Shown: positions 45,500 to 58,710 of the stretch, piece after piece
Layout: each line of letters opens with the position of its first letter
Position numbering within the stretch: position 1 is the stretch's first letter
Assembly (NCBI GenBank): GCA_004352715.1
Contig: SCFE01000036.1
Span: 2,220,236 to 2,284,235, forward strand
DNA: 64,000 nt
Source of the DNA: Hofstenia miamia
Lineage: Eukaryota > Xenacoelomorpha > Acoela
Direction of reading: 5' to 3'
Notes under the pieces: model-generated
What the model was told of the DNA's origin: nothing
The model's database searches: none
Seen by the model: only the letters and a program-made list of their open reading frames with translations
Position numbers and translations under genes: made by a program

Positions 45500-47330
45500 C
45501 AATATATATGCAAACAACATATTTACAAATATAAACTTATTTAAAAAACTATAAACCACTCAATTTATAATAAAAAAGATTAAAGGATCACATATATAAT
45601 TATTAGTAAAAAACAACACCTTAAAATACAATTAAAAAATATACTCTGCTAAGCTGTTTTGGCTTGTATTTAGTCGCTTACTACTACGTAGAATTTTTGA
45701 TGTGAAATTAGATTTTGTTCTAGCTTCTTTTTAAATGTTAGTGTTTCGGCCTTTTTAATTTCATCAAGTAATGCATTCCAGCTGTTGCATATGATGTGAT
45801 AACTGAGAAGAACTTACTCCATGGCAAACACTTAACTTTGCTGTTATTAATCATGAAATAAGTATTAATAAAATCGAGCGAGTTGTTTAACTTCTAATTG
45901 TGATTGTAAAAATGACAAAGCTGGCATTTTGAATGTAATATTTAGGCGGCAGCATTTGTAGTTCTAGTAATTTATCTCCTTAAATACCTTGTTCAACACT
46001 TCATGCGCAGATATACACAACCCGTTCAGAGATGTGCATGCAAATATTATATTGCTCATAACTAAAATATTTAAGAGACAGCTCTTTAATGCTTGTTATG
46101 CGCCTTATTTGCCGCAAGTATTTCATCTTAATTTTACTGGAAACAAAGCTCTTTAGCATCAGCTGCTGGTCAATCTCTAAACCTAGATCTCTTATGATGT
46201 TAAAATTATGTATGCTCTGCCCTGACTACAATTAGAGAAAAATTTATGTACAACTCTTTGTTAATATGAGACGAAAATATAGTGAACTATGTCTTACTCA
46301 TATTGATTTATAGTTGAATGATATTAAAAAATTTAATTATGTTTCCTATAACTTTTTGGAGTTGTTCTACTGAAATGCTTTCACTAAGATGTCATGTGAT
46401 TAAACAAGTAACGTCAGCATACTGAATCACTTCGCATTCAACAGAATCATGAATATCATTTACATACAAAGTAAACAAAATAAGGTGAGTATGGAACTCT
46501 ATGGGGCTCCCCTTTCTGTAACTATGCACCTTGAAAATGTAGTCCCTATTTTAACGCTTTGTTCCCTTTATATAGGATCTCAAAAATTCAACTTTCAAAT
46601 GACTTGGTCAAATCTTAAAGCGCTACTGCCCTAGGAATATTATCATTTAAATGATAGTTGGTACTTTATGTTATGTAAAAAGTTCATCAGTAAGACGGTA
46701 TTCCTTTCTGAGTCCTAATTTTTTATCGTAAGGCAATTTATTTTCATTGGTGTAGGACATTATTTGATTTCAAAGACTTTAGCAAATGGGTTTCAATAGC
46801 TAATGGACGGTAAGTTTTTACTAGCAGCTAATCTCCTTTTTTTGTAGAGTGGACTAATGTCCACTGTTTTCAAAACAGATGGAAAATCATTTTGACTTAT
46901 TGCATAGATTATTGCGAATAATAAATGTTCTTCAAAACGAATTATATATTCCTTGATAATAAATATAGGAATTCCTAGCCTTTCGACGATGAATATTTTG
47001 TAAAACGGAAGTTAAACTTACAGCCCACTATTTGCATTATACTCTTGTTATATTCTTTCTTAGTACCTTTATACAAGCCAACACCTTATTAAAGTAGTTT
47101 GCAATTTCAAAAAGGTCTCTTACTACAGCATTTTTTATGTTAAATTTAGAAATATCATTGGTTGACCATTTGCTTCTACCTAGGAACTTATTTAAAAATT
47201 TTCTGTCATGAGTAGACCTATGTTCCTTCTTTTTGGTGTGAGGTGTATCCTAAATAATTATATTCTTCTAAGCCTAAGTGTGCATCACTTAGGTCTTGGC
47301 AGGCTTTCCTCATTGCCTTTCTAGTCTTTG
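45500..47330 (-). pseudogene. old CR1 LINE relic (reverse transcriptase to C-terminus)
   Basis: On the minus strand, from high to low coordinates, one reads remnants of STLQKKGD and YRPLAIETHLLKSL (46780-46860), then LYVNDIHDSVECEVIQYADVT (46400-46480, a decayed YADD box), and finally WNALLDEIKKAETLTFKKKL followed by EQNLISHQKF (45700-45780). These match, in order, PVYKKGD/YRPISITHPFAKIF, YVNDIS/YADDT and the C-terminal FRRKIKK/SKQSLL blocks of the long CR1 copy. Many stops and frameshifts show it is much older. Exact ends are uncertain. Confidence 0.78.
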
Positions 47331-47980
47331 AGTTTCCGATATTGTAGAATAAAATGCACAGTATACAATGATAAAATGAACTGATGACAAAAGGATAGAT
47401 AAAATGTAAGCTAGTTTAGTAGCTCACACTTTCAACCACACGTTCTATTTCCGGTATTGTTTGTACAATGCTTCATATAATATACACTTAAGCTTAAGCA
47501 TTTGTTTTTCTTAACTTCCTTATATTAACTCAAATGGCTAAGATTAGTGTTAAGTGTAGGTCTTCAGCTTTGATTTTGTTTGATTGGATCAAAGAAATTG
47601 TTAAAAACGGCATTCATACATACATACATACATCAGTGCGTAATTCTTCAATACTTTGACACTGAAAATCTTGCGTGTACGTCCCTGATCGAATTGATCC
47701 TGATTTTTGCAATATATTTTAGCCTATGGTGAAACTTAGTTCATAATTTTAAAAATTTTACCCCATTTGGCATTGAAATCTTTGTGAGCAGTAAATGTGT
47801 TCGATGAAATGTACGCGTATTTCTCCGTTGATTCACTGACTAAAAAATCTAATGTAAACATTAACTTCCAAGAAATTTAAGATTCAAATTTAAAAAACAT
47901 ATTTGCTATTGCTGACAGAAGATTTCCTTCATTGAATGTACAAAAATCGCACATTAATATAATAATGTAACCTGGTGTGT
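47331..47980. other. unassigned sequence with a CATA microsatellite
   Basis: A short (CATA)n tract lies at about 47617-47634. Downstream exons of the ENPP-like gene might lie here, but none was recognised. Confidence 0.4.
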
Positions 47981-47984
47981 ACAG

Positions 47985-50900
47985 ATACTGATGACTTGAA
48001 CAGTTTAACGAAACTTCAACTCGGCGATCGTAGGTAATACAGTTTCTGTTTTCAGTGCTGGCTTCATACGTTCGCGAATTTTGAAAGTCCTAAGTTAACT
48101 ACATCATAAAATCAAATCCAAGGTTTGGAAAAATGCATCATTTCTCAAAGTCAACTGCATTCATACAATTCAATTTTTCTATTAAAAAAGGCAAAAGCAC
48201 TTTTGTTGATTATTTTGAAATGGTAGGTAGGATGAGAAGATAGTAGGGGTTGCGTTGGCTTTGCATCTCTTTAAGTAATTGATTAGTGATCACATGTACT
48301 TTCACAGTAATAATGTAATATTATTATTAATGCCATAACAGTAATTATGAAAGCCCGGACCAATGCAATGCACCGTTTTGAAACCAATCTCAATTAGAAA
48401 CTTGAGAGGACCAACATCCAAATTATCGAAAGTAAATATGCAAATTCAAAAGCGTTAATTGGAAAAGTGTTTTATACATGTGTATTCAATTAAAAAAATC
48501 CATTAAAATCATTAAATTAGGTAAAACCTGTTTTAATTCATATTTTCAGTCACAAATGTGACTATACTCAAGTTAAATCGCTATTCGAAACTTTGATTAA
48601 TCCCCAATAATTATTTGTCACTTAAACACATTGCAGTAAAAATTTGTTCCACATAAATCATACTGTCAGAAAAGTTTGAAACTAAATGTGAATTTCAAAT
48701 ATTTTTTTCGAAGTTTCCGACAGAATATATATATATATATATGTAAATATATATATATATACATGTATGTACATATACATATATATATGCATTTATATAT
48801 ACATATATACACATATATATATAGATATGTGATATATATATGCATATATATATACATATATATATGCATATGTATATATATATAAACGAAATTTTTCTTT
48901 TCAAAAAGAGTATAAATATGTAGCAGAAATAATCCTTACATCAATATCTAATACATAAGAAACAACAAGAGCTTGACTTCGTTCTTTACTGAATATTGTA
49001 ACATAGGATGATTGCGTTAGCGCGCAATAGGTTTCGTTGAGAATTTGCGGAACGCCAAGAGGATTGTGTTTTGCAAATGCCCGAGAAGCTAAATGAAGAA
49101 GAATGTTAGATATTCTGTTGAACAACATGATTATTTATTAGAAACCCATTGGACAACACATTTTTTAGTACTGCGCCCTACTGATCCTTTTCCGTTAGAA
49201 TGTAATCATAAAATTGAATAATTAAATGGAATTTGGTGGAAAGGGAGAATTGCGTTTGATTCACACTTACAATTTGTCTGCCTTAATTTCATCACATCAA
49301 ACCCCTATTTAGACAGTTTTTGTACGAATATAGTTTGGATTTCCCACTTTCTAATATCTTCTAAATAAAATTACAAGTAGGTATAATTTCCTCTTGGTAA
49401 TAAAATTTCTCTCTATGGTGTGGAGAGTCTTCTAATAAAATACACTTAAGGTACAACACACTTGAATAAATAAATACTTGCCACTAATTTTTCTATCATC
49501 GAAAATGTTTTCTTTTTCCTCGGCTGAATATTCCTAAAGAAATGATGCTAAATATATTTTGGAAATTCTGAACGCCAAATTTCGTGCCGAAAATTTTATT
49601 TTTATGTTAGCGTAGAACATTTTTCAATTTACTAGATATATGTGTTGTGATGTGTCGATTTATAGGTTTTTGAGGTCGACGAGTTTGATTTCATCATAAA
49701 CGTATCATTTTCTTTATCCAAAATGGCGTCGGAAAAGAAAATTGAGTAAAGAATTTTGATAATTATCGTAAGCTTCTTTTGAAGTACTTATTTTCATAGG
49801 CTTTTCTGGCCAGTTAGTTTAATTCCTAAATAAAAATATTCTCTAATCAATCCAGCATAACAAATATCCATTTTTTCTGCCATTCAATCCTAATTAGTTG
49901 GTCAGTATTGGACGGAATTGTGTTCCTTTTTTCAAATGATATAATTCTTTAATAAATGATATGTTATTCATTTAGTAGTGAAATACATTAGTATATATTA
50001 ATATCAATATTCATATAAATTCCAATTTAACAAATTTCATAATAATATTGGGTGTTATTGCAACCGTTCATATATACATTCCATGAAATCTGTTTTATAT
50101 ACAAACAAGTTTTTGATACATTCCTCATTCCTCGTAAAAAAGGGAAAAGTATTTTCTTGCAGCAGTAAAGCAACTAACGCATTGTCTTTGAAACATAAAT
50201 ATGTAATGAATGCGGGAAACACTAATAATTATAGGCCAGTGTACAAACACAGTGGACTTGCATTGATGAATATGTTCACATACTAATTATAATATTGACC
50301 ATCATGTTGGATTGAATGAAGGCCTTAATGGATTTTTGCAATATTTGAATGGGTAGAGTATATTTTTATATAGGAATCAAATTGTTTGACGGGAAAAGCC
50401 AAAAAATACGTACTTCAATACAAATATAGGTAGATTATCAAAATTCTTCAATTCAATTTAGATTAGAAAATATTTCAATATATCTAGTGATTATTCATAA
50501 GAAATATCGATTTTACAGCTATTTTGTAAAAAAATATTTTTTATGCAAGAATTAAACTACTTGACCATGGAAACTTCTAAAAATACATACTTCAACACAA
50601 ACTAAAGGAAATATTTTGCATTCGCTCATTACACTTTGGATGAAATGCCGGCAATCTTGGATTTCCATCATACTGAATTGAGAAAATTTTATATTGTTTT
50701 ATATTTATAGACAAAATTGAAATCGTTGAGCTCAAAAACCTGTATATAGACATATTATGACAGATATTTCTCGCGATTATTCAAAAGAAAATAGCAAAAT
50801 TTTGAAAAATGTAGAGATGTAAAAAAGTATTTTGGACAAAAATTCAATCGGATTATTCTTGTGATGAAGTGCGGCCTTAGAAACTACCAGTTATTGTCTA

Positions 50901-53900
50901 AAGTCTAATGATTTATAAGAGTAATCTCTCAAAGTATTTTAATGAAATTATCGCTCTTTTATTGAAATGATATTCAAAAAAATCAGTTTGTGATATTTTG
51001 TCATTGCTATGGATACCATTGATATTTAAATATGTGAATTTAATTAAATTCAATAGAAAAATTAAATCTACCTTGCATTGTTGGCACTTGCCCATTTTGA
51101 AACTGTTACATTTTTCTTCATGATCACTAAACTCGTATTTTATACCTTCATCTGTTTTCTTTAGAAGATTATCTGTACTTCCAACTGTTCCATTATTTTC
51201 AATGCAATAACTTGTGTTAAGCAACTCTAAAAGAATGCCTTTGCTTAGACCAACTTAAATTACTTTTATCACTTTTATGCAATTGTTTTCCAACCTTTCA
51301 TTAATTTGGACAATAATAATATTATATTAGAGTGTAAAGTATTATTCATTCATCATGTACATGTATATATTTAACGAACTTACTACAAAACAGGTTGGCA
51401 ACATCCACTAATGGTAATTCGTCCAATGAATTTCCTTTAGCAAAATCTGGACCAATAGCAAAGAGACTGCCTTCAATGCCTTCGGTTAAGATATCAAAGC
51501 CTTCAAAATATTGATCGTGAACAGGTTTGCGATCCCTAATACATTAATAATATGAAGTTACTAAAAGTCTTTGGCACACATTAAAAAAGCTTTGATCTTT
51601 ACTTTTTTATTGTACTAGTTTTCAATGTATTGCACGCAATTTAATAAAAAGTCTGTTTAAAGTTTTCTTCGTGAGAATTTCGATTAAGAACTACGAAGTT
51701 TTGGAAAGCGGCTTTGGAAATGCTGATATTTAAATTATTGAGGGGAGGGAAGACATCTCAGTTGAGAAAAAGTTGAGTGACAACTAACTTTGCGAAGTCT
51801 TAAAATTCATTTTGCCATATTAGATATTAATTTTCTAATTTTCTTACAATGCATTATATTCTTAACTAAAAAATTCAATATTTTGAAACCTGAAGGGGTA
51901 CTTCCGCATGCCCTTCTGAATACGCATATTAAAATAGGGGCAGTGTTGTAACTTTTTGCAGGGACATAAAGAAACAGCGAGGTTGAAACTATGGAGACCC
52001 AATTAGTGTTCTTGTTAAACAAATACACAGGTAATATTTACAAATCAAAGTCAATAGTAAGTTAAACTGATTTGCAAAACATAAAATTTATTTGTGTAAA
52101 TATCAGTAAACTTTCTTAGAAATCAATTTGTCAAAATATGACTACAATATTTTTATAACTTCAAAGATTTTCAGGATAACTGAGTTACTATTATTATTTC
52201 TTAGACATTGAAAAAATTACTTTACAGACATGACTAAGGGCTTTTGAAAGTCTGGTAGGATAAGATCTTGCAGAATTCTACTGGACGTAGAGTAATGAAG
52301 ACGTATAGGCTTCGTCGAGTCAGAGTAAAACTTAACTGTGGAGTCAGAACAAGTAGTGTATGCACTGCTAACATCTAAAATAAAGCAATCTAAATTTAAA
52401 AAACAAGCATTTCATTTTTTATTATTGTTTCGGCCAAATTTTTTCTAAATTGATTATACAAAATAGCCCAAAGATTATTGTGCCAAATATGGTTTATAGT
52501 TTTATACGGTTTGGTAGTTTTTCAGTAATTTAATATTTGCTTTCTTCTAACAAATAAAATGCAATGAGTCATTTTCTCCCATTATTTATATATTTAAATT
52601 TTTTGCTTTCACAGGAGGAAAATGTGCAGACATTTAACTGTTATTTCATCGTGGAAAGCACGATGAAGCTGTAAATTTTTTCAAAGCAAAGTACCCCTAC
52701 TGTAGCAATCCCCATAATAATCAATAACTGAGCAGATACAGTCAGAAACTTACTATTTCCAGTAGGAAATTCAGATATGTTGCACAATTGTGAAGTTCCT
52801 ACTACAATTCTACAAACTTTAGTAAGAACAAAGAATGCAGAGAGGTACTTAGAGGTATTAGAAGAGAAATTTACCCCATATTTCGTCATTTATGTCAGCA
52901 AATATGGATTGGTGGTCGGAGAAGTTTAGCCGAATATAATTTAGTAATCGACTGATCTTATTGTGCCCATCTTATAAATGTGATCAGTTAAAAGATGTTA
53001 TTTATTGTGAACGATATATAAACTTAAAACAATTAGAAAATCATTTTAAAATGGAAATTAACAGGCTCAACAACCATTGTCTCAAAGAGGCATTTGGGCA
53101 GCTGAGAATGCAAAAAGACATAAAAAATGTCTTGATTCAGGTGGAGACTGGGTTGAAGTAGACCTCAAATGTTATTATTCTGTTACTTCACTACTATCGT
53201 TGCACATTAAATTTGGGCCACCCTGTAACATCATATAAAAAGAGGTTTCAAATAGGTGTACTTCTTCTAATCTAGTTTTTGATACAATAATGAGAATAAG
53301 TTTACCAGTGGCCATGCAATCATTCTTGGAAAGGTGTATATAAATATTACTTTAACTGATAAATTAAAAGTGGAAGAATTAAAAACAGAAGAAAATGCAG
53401 TGCAAAAATTGTGAATTCAAAGTAAAGACCTAAATATATTCAATATTTGTGTATAAATTTGATGACTAATTCTAATTTAAAGTTACGCATCCAATGCGAT
53501 TGCAAATATTGTTCTAGCAGTCAATGTTGAAACTTAGAGCAGTTTTCGAATGAATATTAATTAGGTTTTGCAGTTTTAATACCTAACTAATTACATTACC
53601 TCCTTTCAATAAAGCTTCAGAACGTTTGTTTTATTTTTTTAAAATTTAAGTTTAAATCAACTTTCGGGGAATTCTTGTTCATTACACGTTCGCACTAGAG
53701 AGTGACATCGGGTACCCGATTAAACACGACCCAGTGCCGGATTAATAAGGCGCGGGGCCTATAGCAGTTTCTTTTGATGTAAGGATAACGATTGAAATTA
53801 ATTTACTTATCTGCATGCTGACATTTAAGTGACATTTAAGTAGGCCAAGATATTTTTAAATTAACATTAATTATTATTTTTTAGCTATTTTTATTTTTTT

Positions 53901-56900
53901 CATGTTTACCACATTTCCTCTGTTAGAAATTTTTTTTTTAAAATGGAATGTCAAAGTTTTTGCCAGGTGCGGGGCTTCTGTGAAGTGCGGGGCCCGTAGC
54001 AGGTGCTACATCTGCTACTAGGTTAGTACAGCAATGATTATTAAAAATACTGATTTGACCAAGATCAAAAACGTTTAGTGGTACCAAGCCATTGCTGTTT
54101 CGCCTATCAGGAAATTATTGATGTTGTTAATCAGTTGATTGGACAGAGAACAATATTGTCAAATCAAAGTCAACGTTTTGGATCAGGTTTGGACAGTACA
54201 TATTCCGATCGGATCGGGTTCAGGTCCATGCTTACCACATATTGTGACACTCTAGTCCACACCACTTATACAGAGTGCACTAAAGTTTTTGGGCAGTCTA
54301 ACTACAAAAAAACCTTAGTGATGCTCAGAGGAGATTAGATTTTCTGATTATACGCTCGTATAAACATTGAGCAATACGAAAATTTAAGGATTTTGCGAAA
54401 ATTTGAATCTTCAAAAAAAAAAGAATTTTTTCAAGCACCTAAGGCGCAACTATAATCTTTGGCACAAATGGTCACCTTGACTAATATGAGAATACTCTTA
54501 CCAATAGTTGTATCAATATCTTTAGATTTAAACATTTCTTAGTGGGTTTGTAGGACATTGTGTGAAAATTTGACTAAATTTGTTTTTCCTTTAAAAGAAC
54601 CCAAGAAGGTTTAATGTTGTATGACAAAGGATAAAGATGAGGAACAGTAGTCATCATACAATTAAACAGTTGAGTTTGCCTCGAAGGTTAGAAGACAAAA
54701 CTGTTTATGCACAAATGCACACAAAGCTACAGCTTTGGGTTAATGATCTAACTTTTGAAGTCATGAAGAAATGGACTAGTTATACCCCTGAGATTGAGAG
54801 TAAACCCGGACCTATTAATTAGGTTAGAACTTGTGGGTGCTTATTGGGCAGAAAAATTGCAAAATTTGAGTAAGGTGGGCTTAAAATATCAACCTCAAGG
54901 AATATGACATTTCAACTGTGTTCAAGAATTCTGAAGCTTTTATTGACATAGCAGACTTGCCTAATTTGCAAAGTTTTGTACTTAAAGTTGCACTTTCATA
55001 TTTGAATATTGATTTTAAATTCTTTAGAATTTTCATGAGAATTTTTTAAAAAACTTGTTGACGTGAGTTGGATATGATTTGGTTTAGAATTAAAATAATT
55101 ATCTGTCTGGGCTTTCTATGATGCAACGTTGGAGGGTATTAAGATCTATACCCACGTCCACTCTTGCATATATTCTCAGGAAAATTCCTGCAGATATTTT
55201 GGAGGGGGTCTATTTTGTCGGAAAATGATAATGGCGTGCTTCTATAAATTCGGTTTTACAGACATTAATGTAACATTTAATCAAATATCACAAGTAATTG
55301 CAACTTAAAAAATTTGCTGAGCCATTTTTGCATTAAATTTCTTAATATTCATGATATTACTGGTAAAATTCATATGCATACTTGGGCTGCAAAATTTTTT
55401 TGTTGCATTTGTCCAGGAAATGCCTAATTTACTAGCTTAACATAAAATGGCACATTTAACAGTTCATACCATCAGCTGCAATGTAGGAAAATGGATCAGA
55501 GGGCATTGCAAAGTCACCTTCTTCAACAGATTTATCAATGTCCAAAACATCCCCATTGATTTCAATAAGTCCTAAACAGTTGCATTCAGAGAATATTTAT
55601 ACGCATTTCAACCCTTTGTATTACCAAATTTGGCAAAAATCTTGAAATAATTCCTGATATTTCATTTGCTTTGTAGTACAAAAGACTGAAGTTTTATGTT
55701 GAACTCAATACAAAATATATTTGAAACTAAAAATGATATTTGGATGCAACATCAAACATCCAGACAAAAATTTGGCGAAAATTTATTTGAAAAATTTGTT
55801 GGAAGGAAAACGAATTGACAAAGGCCAGCTTGCAAGTAAAAATATTGGCGATTATATTCGCTTTGAAAAAGTATTAACGGCATTTAATTTTATATTATTA
55901 TTGAACAAAGATCTTAAGCTTAGGTACCAATATTCAACGTTCAACGCTTTGCAATTTTTCGGAGGCATTCCAATAGTCGTAAGTGAACAACTACACAATT
56001 ATTAAAATGTGAAATCAATCAGATGATAACTAATTTCCCAAATGCATCCTGAAGTACTTTAAAGATCAAGTTTGAATACAGAGAAGAGTGAGGCACTATC
56101 CCAAGATATTGGTATGAACATGTACACAAATTATTGCTAAATCTTCAATTAGAATTTAAAAAGGTGTTAAATAACGGACTTTTCAGACTATAGTAAAGGT
56201 TTTCTCAAAATTCAGAACACATTTGAAGTAAAAACTAAAAATAAAATTAGTTACAACTTTGCATAAAAACAACTAAAAATAAACAATTTCATTTAAGATG
56301 CAAATACCAAAGGCATGTAAAACTTCAACAAGTTCAATTGTCACATTTGGATAATATGAATATGCATATCTGTGTAGCTGCAAGTGTTATCAACGAAATG
56401 AAAAATAACTTTTCAATGAGAGGGCATTTAAAATCATGATATTTCCACATTTGCAGTCGCCTCATTCTAAAACTCGATTTAAAATTGAAAAGTTATTACT
56501 TCTTGTTACATCAAGATCTGAGTGAATAACTATTTTGTTGAGTCTTTTAAATAAGTGGTTTTATCGGGACTTAGGTGTGGTGCGTGGCCTTTGCGTCGTC
56601 CTGTTTATTAGTGTTTGTCTCAAATGCAAAACTTTAAATATTTCAAAACAATTGGAAAAAAAACAAGCTAAAAATACAAAAAAAGAACTGATATGTGTAC
56701 TGATTTTCATTCAAAGTGCTGATTTATATGCATATACATGTTGAATATACAGAGCTTAGTTATTAATAGATATTAAGTTCTTAAAGTTTATACTAGGCTG
56801 CGAATGTTCAGCAGCATTTATAAAGTTTCAAATTGTTTGACCTACGATCACATATACCAATAATAAGGGGACTCATTAACAATCCATTGGACATAAGCTG

Positions 56901-58710
56901 TTCTTATAAATTTTTGCTAATTAACAAAGCTGAAGCAATGGGCTCATGAAAACAATCACCATCAAATATTTAGCTTCTTGAGTTTCATCTGTGGTTGAAA
57001 TGGATTTCTCCCATGAGCAGCATGGAAGTGTCCCCAATTATTTATTCATTGTAAATATTTTAATATAAAATTTCACATATGTTTATGGGAATAGGCAATC
57101 CAAATGCATGAAATTTTATTGCGTAACTTGATCTAATGAACGATAAATGTAGCATAGATATTTGAATTCTATGTTGTTTGTCTATCAAAGAAGAACTACG
57201 AAACTTTACCAAATGCAAGAGTCGAGTTGTCAGCAAATCGGCATATTTAGAAATTTCAATATATTTGACCTAACTACGTTTGGAAAAAGTCGCACATCAC
57301 CTTTTAAAGCTATCAGGGCCTTCTAAATATATTTAGAAGGCCCTTAAACTTTATATAAATTTAGGACTTTACTTTAGGGCCTCACCATGGGTTGATGCTA
57401 TCACATTATTAGTGCATCCAGCGAACGACGTCTGCTGCACAGCATCAATGATTTTTTCAAGGGCTTTGTTCAATGAAGCTTTCTCCTTGTTAATATCAGC
57501 AGACTTCTTCATCAGATTGGCTTTGTATTGCATCATGTTGATCATAAGAAGAAACTGTCTGCTGCTTGTATCTTCTTCAGATACAAATTTTTCAACAGCC
57601 TCTAATATTTCATCGTATCCCCTAAATTGAATAAAGCTTTTATTATATACGACTCGATATATTCTAAGACAAGCATAGTGAAGGAAAATATGAAAAACTT
57701 CAATTTTTTTAATATATTTTGGAGGAGGCTACTCTTGGATTTTAGATTTCTTAACTATGTGACATGCGTGCAAAAAAAACTAAAATGCTAGAAATGAGTA
57801 TTTCGGAATATACGTCTAAAAATGTGGAGTTTGCAACTTTCCTGATTGTTTCCGAAATCTGATTGACAATTGCAACCAACATTTGGCTGATGTGTAATGT
57901 GAAAATGCATAAAGTAAAATGGCATTTTATTTTTTGACGAATCTTTAATATAAAATATTTTCTTCATTTTTTTAAATATTTGAATCAGCAAATCATTTTG
58001 AACTACCTTGTGTCAAATAGAATATCTCTATAATTAATGACAAAATATGAAAATGGAAATTCAACTTACTCAACATCGTCACTTTGTCGATCTGGAATAT
58101 AACTATCGATATTTGCTTTGTGACCTGGCCAATTTAGTGTGCGAACTTTTACTCCGGACTTTTGTGCAGCAACCCACATCTAAATATTAGTTTTTTGTAA
58201 ATAGTTGGAAAAATTTCATAGAAATTTTAAACTTGGCCAAGGCCTTCTTATAACACACGGCCCGGCGATATGCAAAGAATAGAAAAAATTATGAAGTCAT
58301 TTATATAACTATCTAGTTTAATTTGTTTGCACGCGCTCAAAAATATTTAGAATAATTTAACGTAATAATAAGGCCTTGACTTGGCAAATGATTTTTAATA
58401 ATGCTAAAATGGCTGAAGTAATTCACTATTTTGCATTTCTTAATATGGCATAAAGCAACCAGTACTAGCATTAAAACACTTTTTGATAAAAGAAGTACAA
58501 AAAATTCATCAAACATACATAGACAAAAATAGATCAAAATACATAAAATCTATTGATAGCATTTGTTTAGTGAGCTAGTCATACTGGTGTTCCTTTATTC
58601 CATGTCTCTTTGTCGAATTGTGGATGAAAATCATCATAATGGAATGATTTCCCAGACTCTTGATCAAAAAACTTTGACCCAACAATTCCGTGAGATTCAG
58701 GATATAAACC
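47985..58710 (-). CDS. ENPP-family (ectonucleotide pyrophosphatase/phosphodiesterase) protein, probably inactive, multi-exon
   Basis: ENPPs are secreted or membrane phosphodiesterases. Exons, 5' to 3': 58585-58710 ([20 protein letters not shown]), 58070-58179 ([19 protein letters not shown]), 57386-57621, 55470-55571, 52221-52374 ([13 protein letters not shown]), 51384-51535 ([11 protein letters not shown]), 51072-51226 ([20 protein letters not shown]), 48940-49088 ([14 protein letters not shown]) and a piece near 47985-48055 ([11 protein letters not shown]). Codon phase is continuous across the first six introns. The last two joints do not match phase, so a small exon is probably missed. LYPESHG, RLHYS, GPDF.KG and NNGT.GS are family hallmarks. 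The EPDxxGH metal motif is replaced (region [10 protein letters not shown]), and SDHGM is STHGL, so zinc ligands are lost. The last exons fall in the nuclease-like domain. The N-terminal exons, with signal and catalytic Thr, were not found. Confidence 0.8.
48730..48884. repeat. compound (TA)/(CATA) microsatellite
   Basis: About 155 bases of interrupted TATA, CATA and GTATA units in the ENPP-like gene's 3' region. It creates meaningless Ile/Tyr-rich open frames on both strands. Confidence 0.85.
49089..51071. other. ENPP-like intron(s), AT-rich
   Basis: No exon was recognised, although the phase mismatch between flanking exons suggests a short one is hidden here. The open frame at 50083-50286 is unsupported. 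Confidence 0.4.
52961..53225 (+). pseudogene. mariner-superfamily transposase C-terminus with right terminus
   Basis: The frame [20 protein letters not shown], ending [15 protein letters not shown], has the layout of the C-terminus found in mariner-related transposases (LKD.VY..., an L..EI helix, then a V.GG end). About 50 bases after its stop comes AATTTGGGCCACCCTG followed by TA, a typical terminal repeat for that group. The catalytic domain and left end are gone. It lies in an intron of the ENPP-like gene, on the opposite strand. Confidence 0.5.
53696..54254 (+). mobile_element. hAT-type MITE, copy 2, with an internal insertion
   Basis: Termini TAGAGAGTGACA and, on the complement, TAGAGTGTCACA. 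The flanking octamers gttcgcac (53688-53695) and gtccacac (54255-54262) match at six of eight. It shares atcgggtacccgattaaac and gatcgggttcaggtccat with copy 1 (42933-43253, inverted) but is about 240 bases longer. The extra DNA begins near 53731 with CAGTGCCGGATTAATAAGG, itself a transposon-like end, and repeats a gcggggcc-tagcagg phrase at about 53751 and 53989. Confidence 0.75.
54263..55469. other. ENPP-like intron, plus-strand frame ending in a PGP motif
   Basis: The open frame at 54637-54822 ends [12 protein letters not shown], loosely like a decayed 2A-type DIETNPGPI segment. The rest of the frame is not recognisable. Otherwise AT-rich intron. Confidence 0.3.
55572..57385. other. ENPP-like intron, unassigned frame at 55721-56005
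   Basis: A 94-codon plus-strand frame ([20 protein letters not shown]...) is longer than most random frames here but matches nothing I know and lies antisense within the intron. No other feature. Confidence 0.35.

Noticed and set aside
48666-48904. Ile/Tyr-rich open frames on both strands
   Set aside because: Products of a compound TA/CATA microsatellite.
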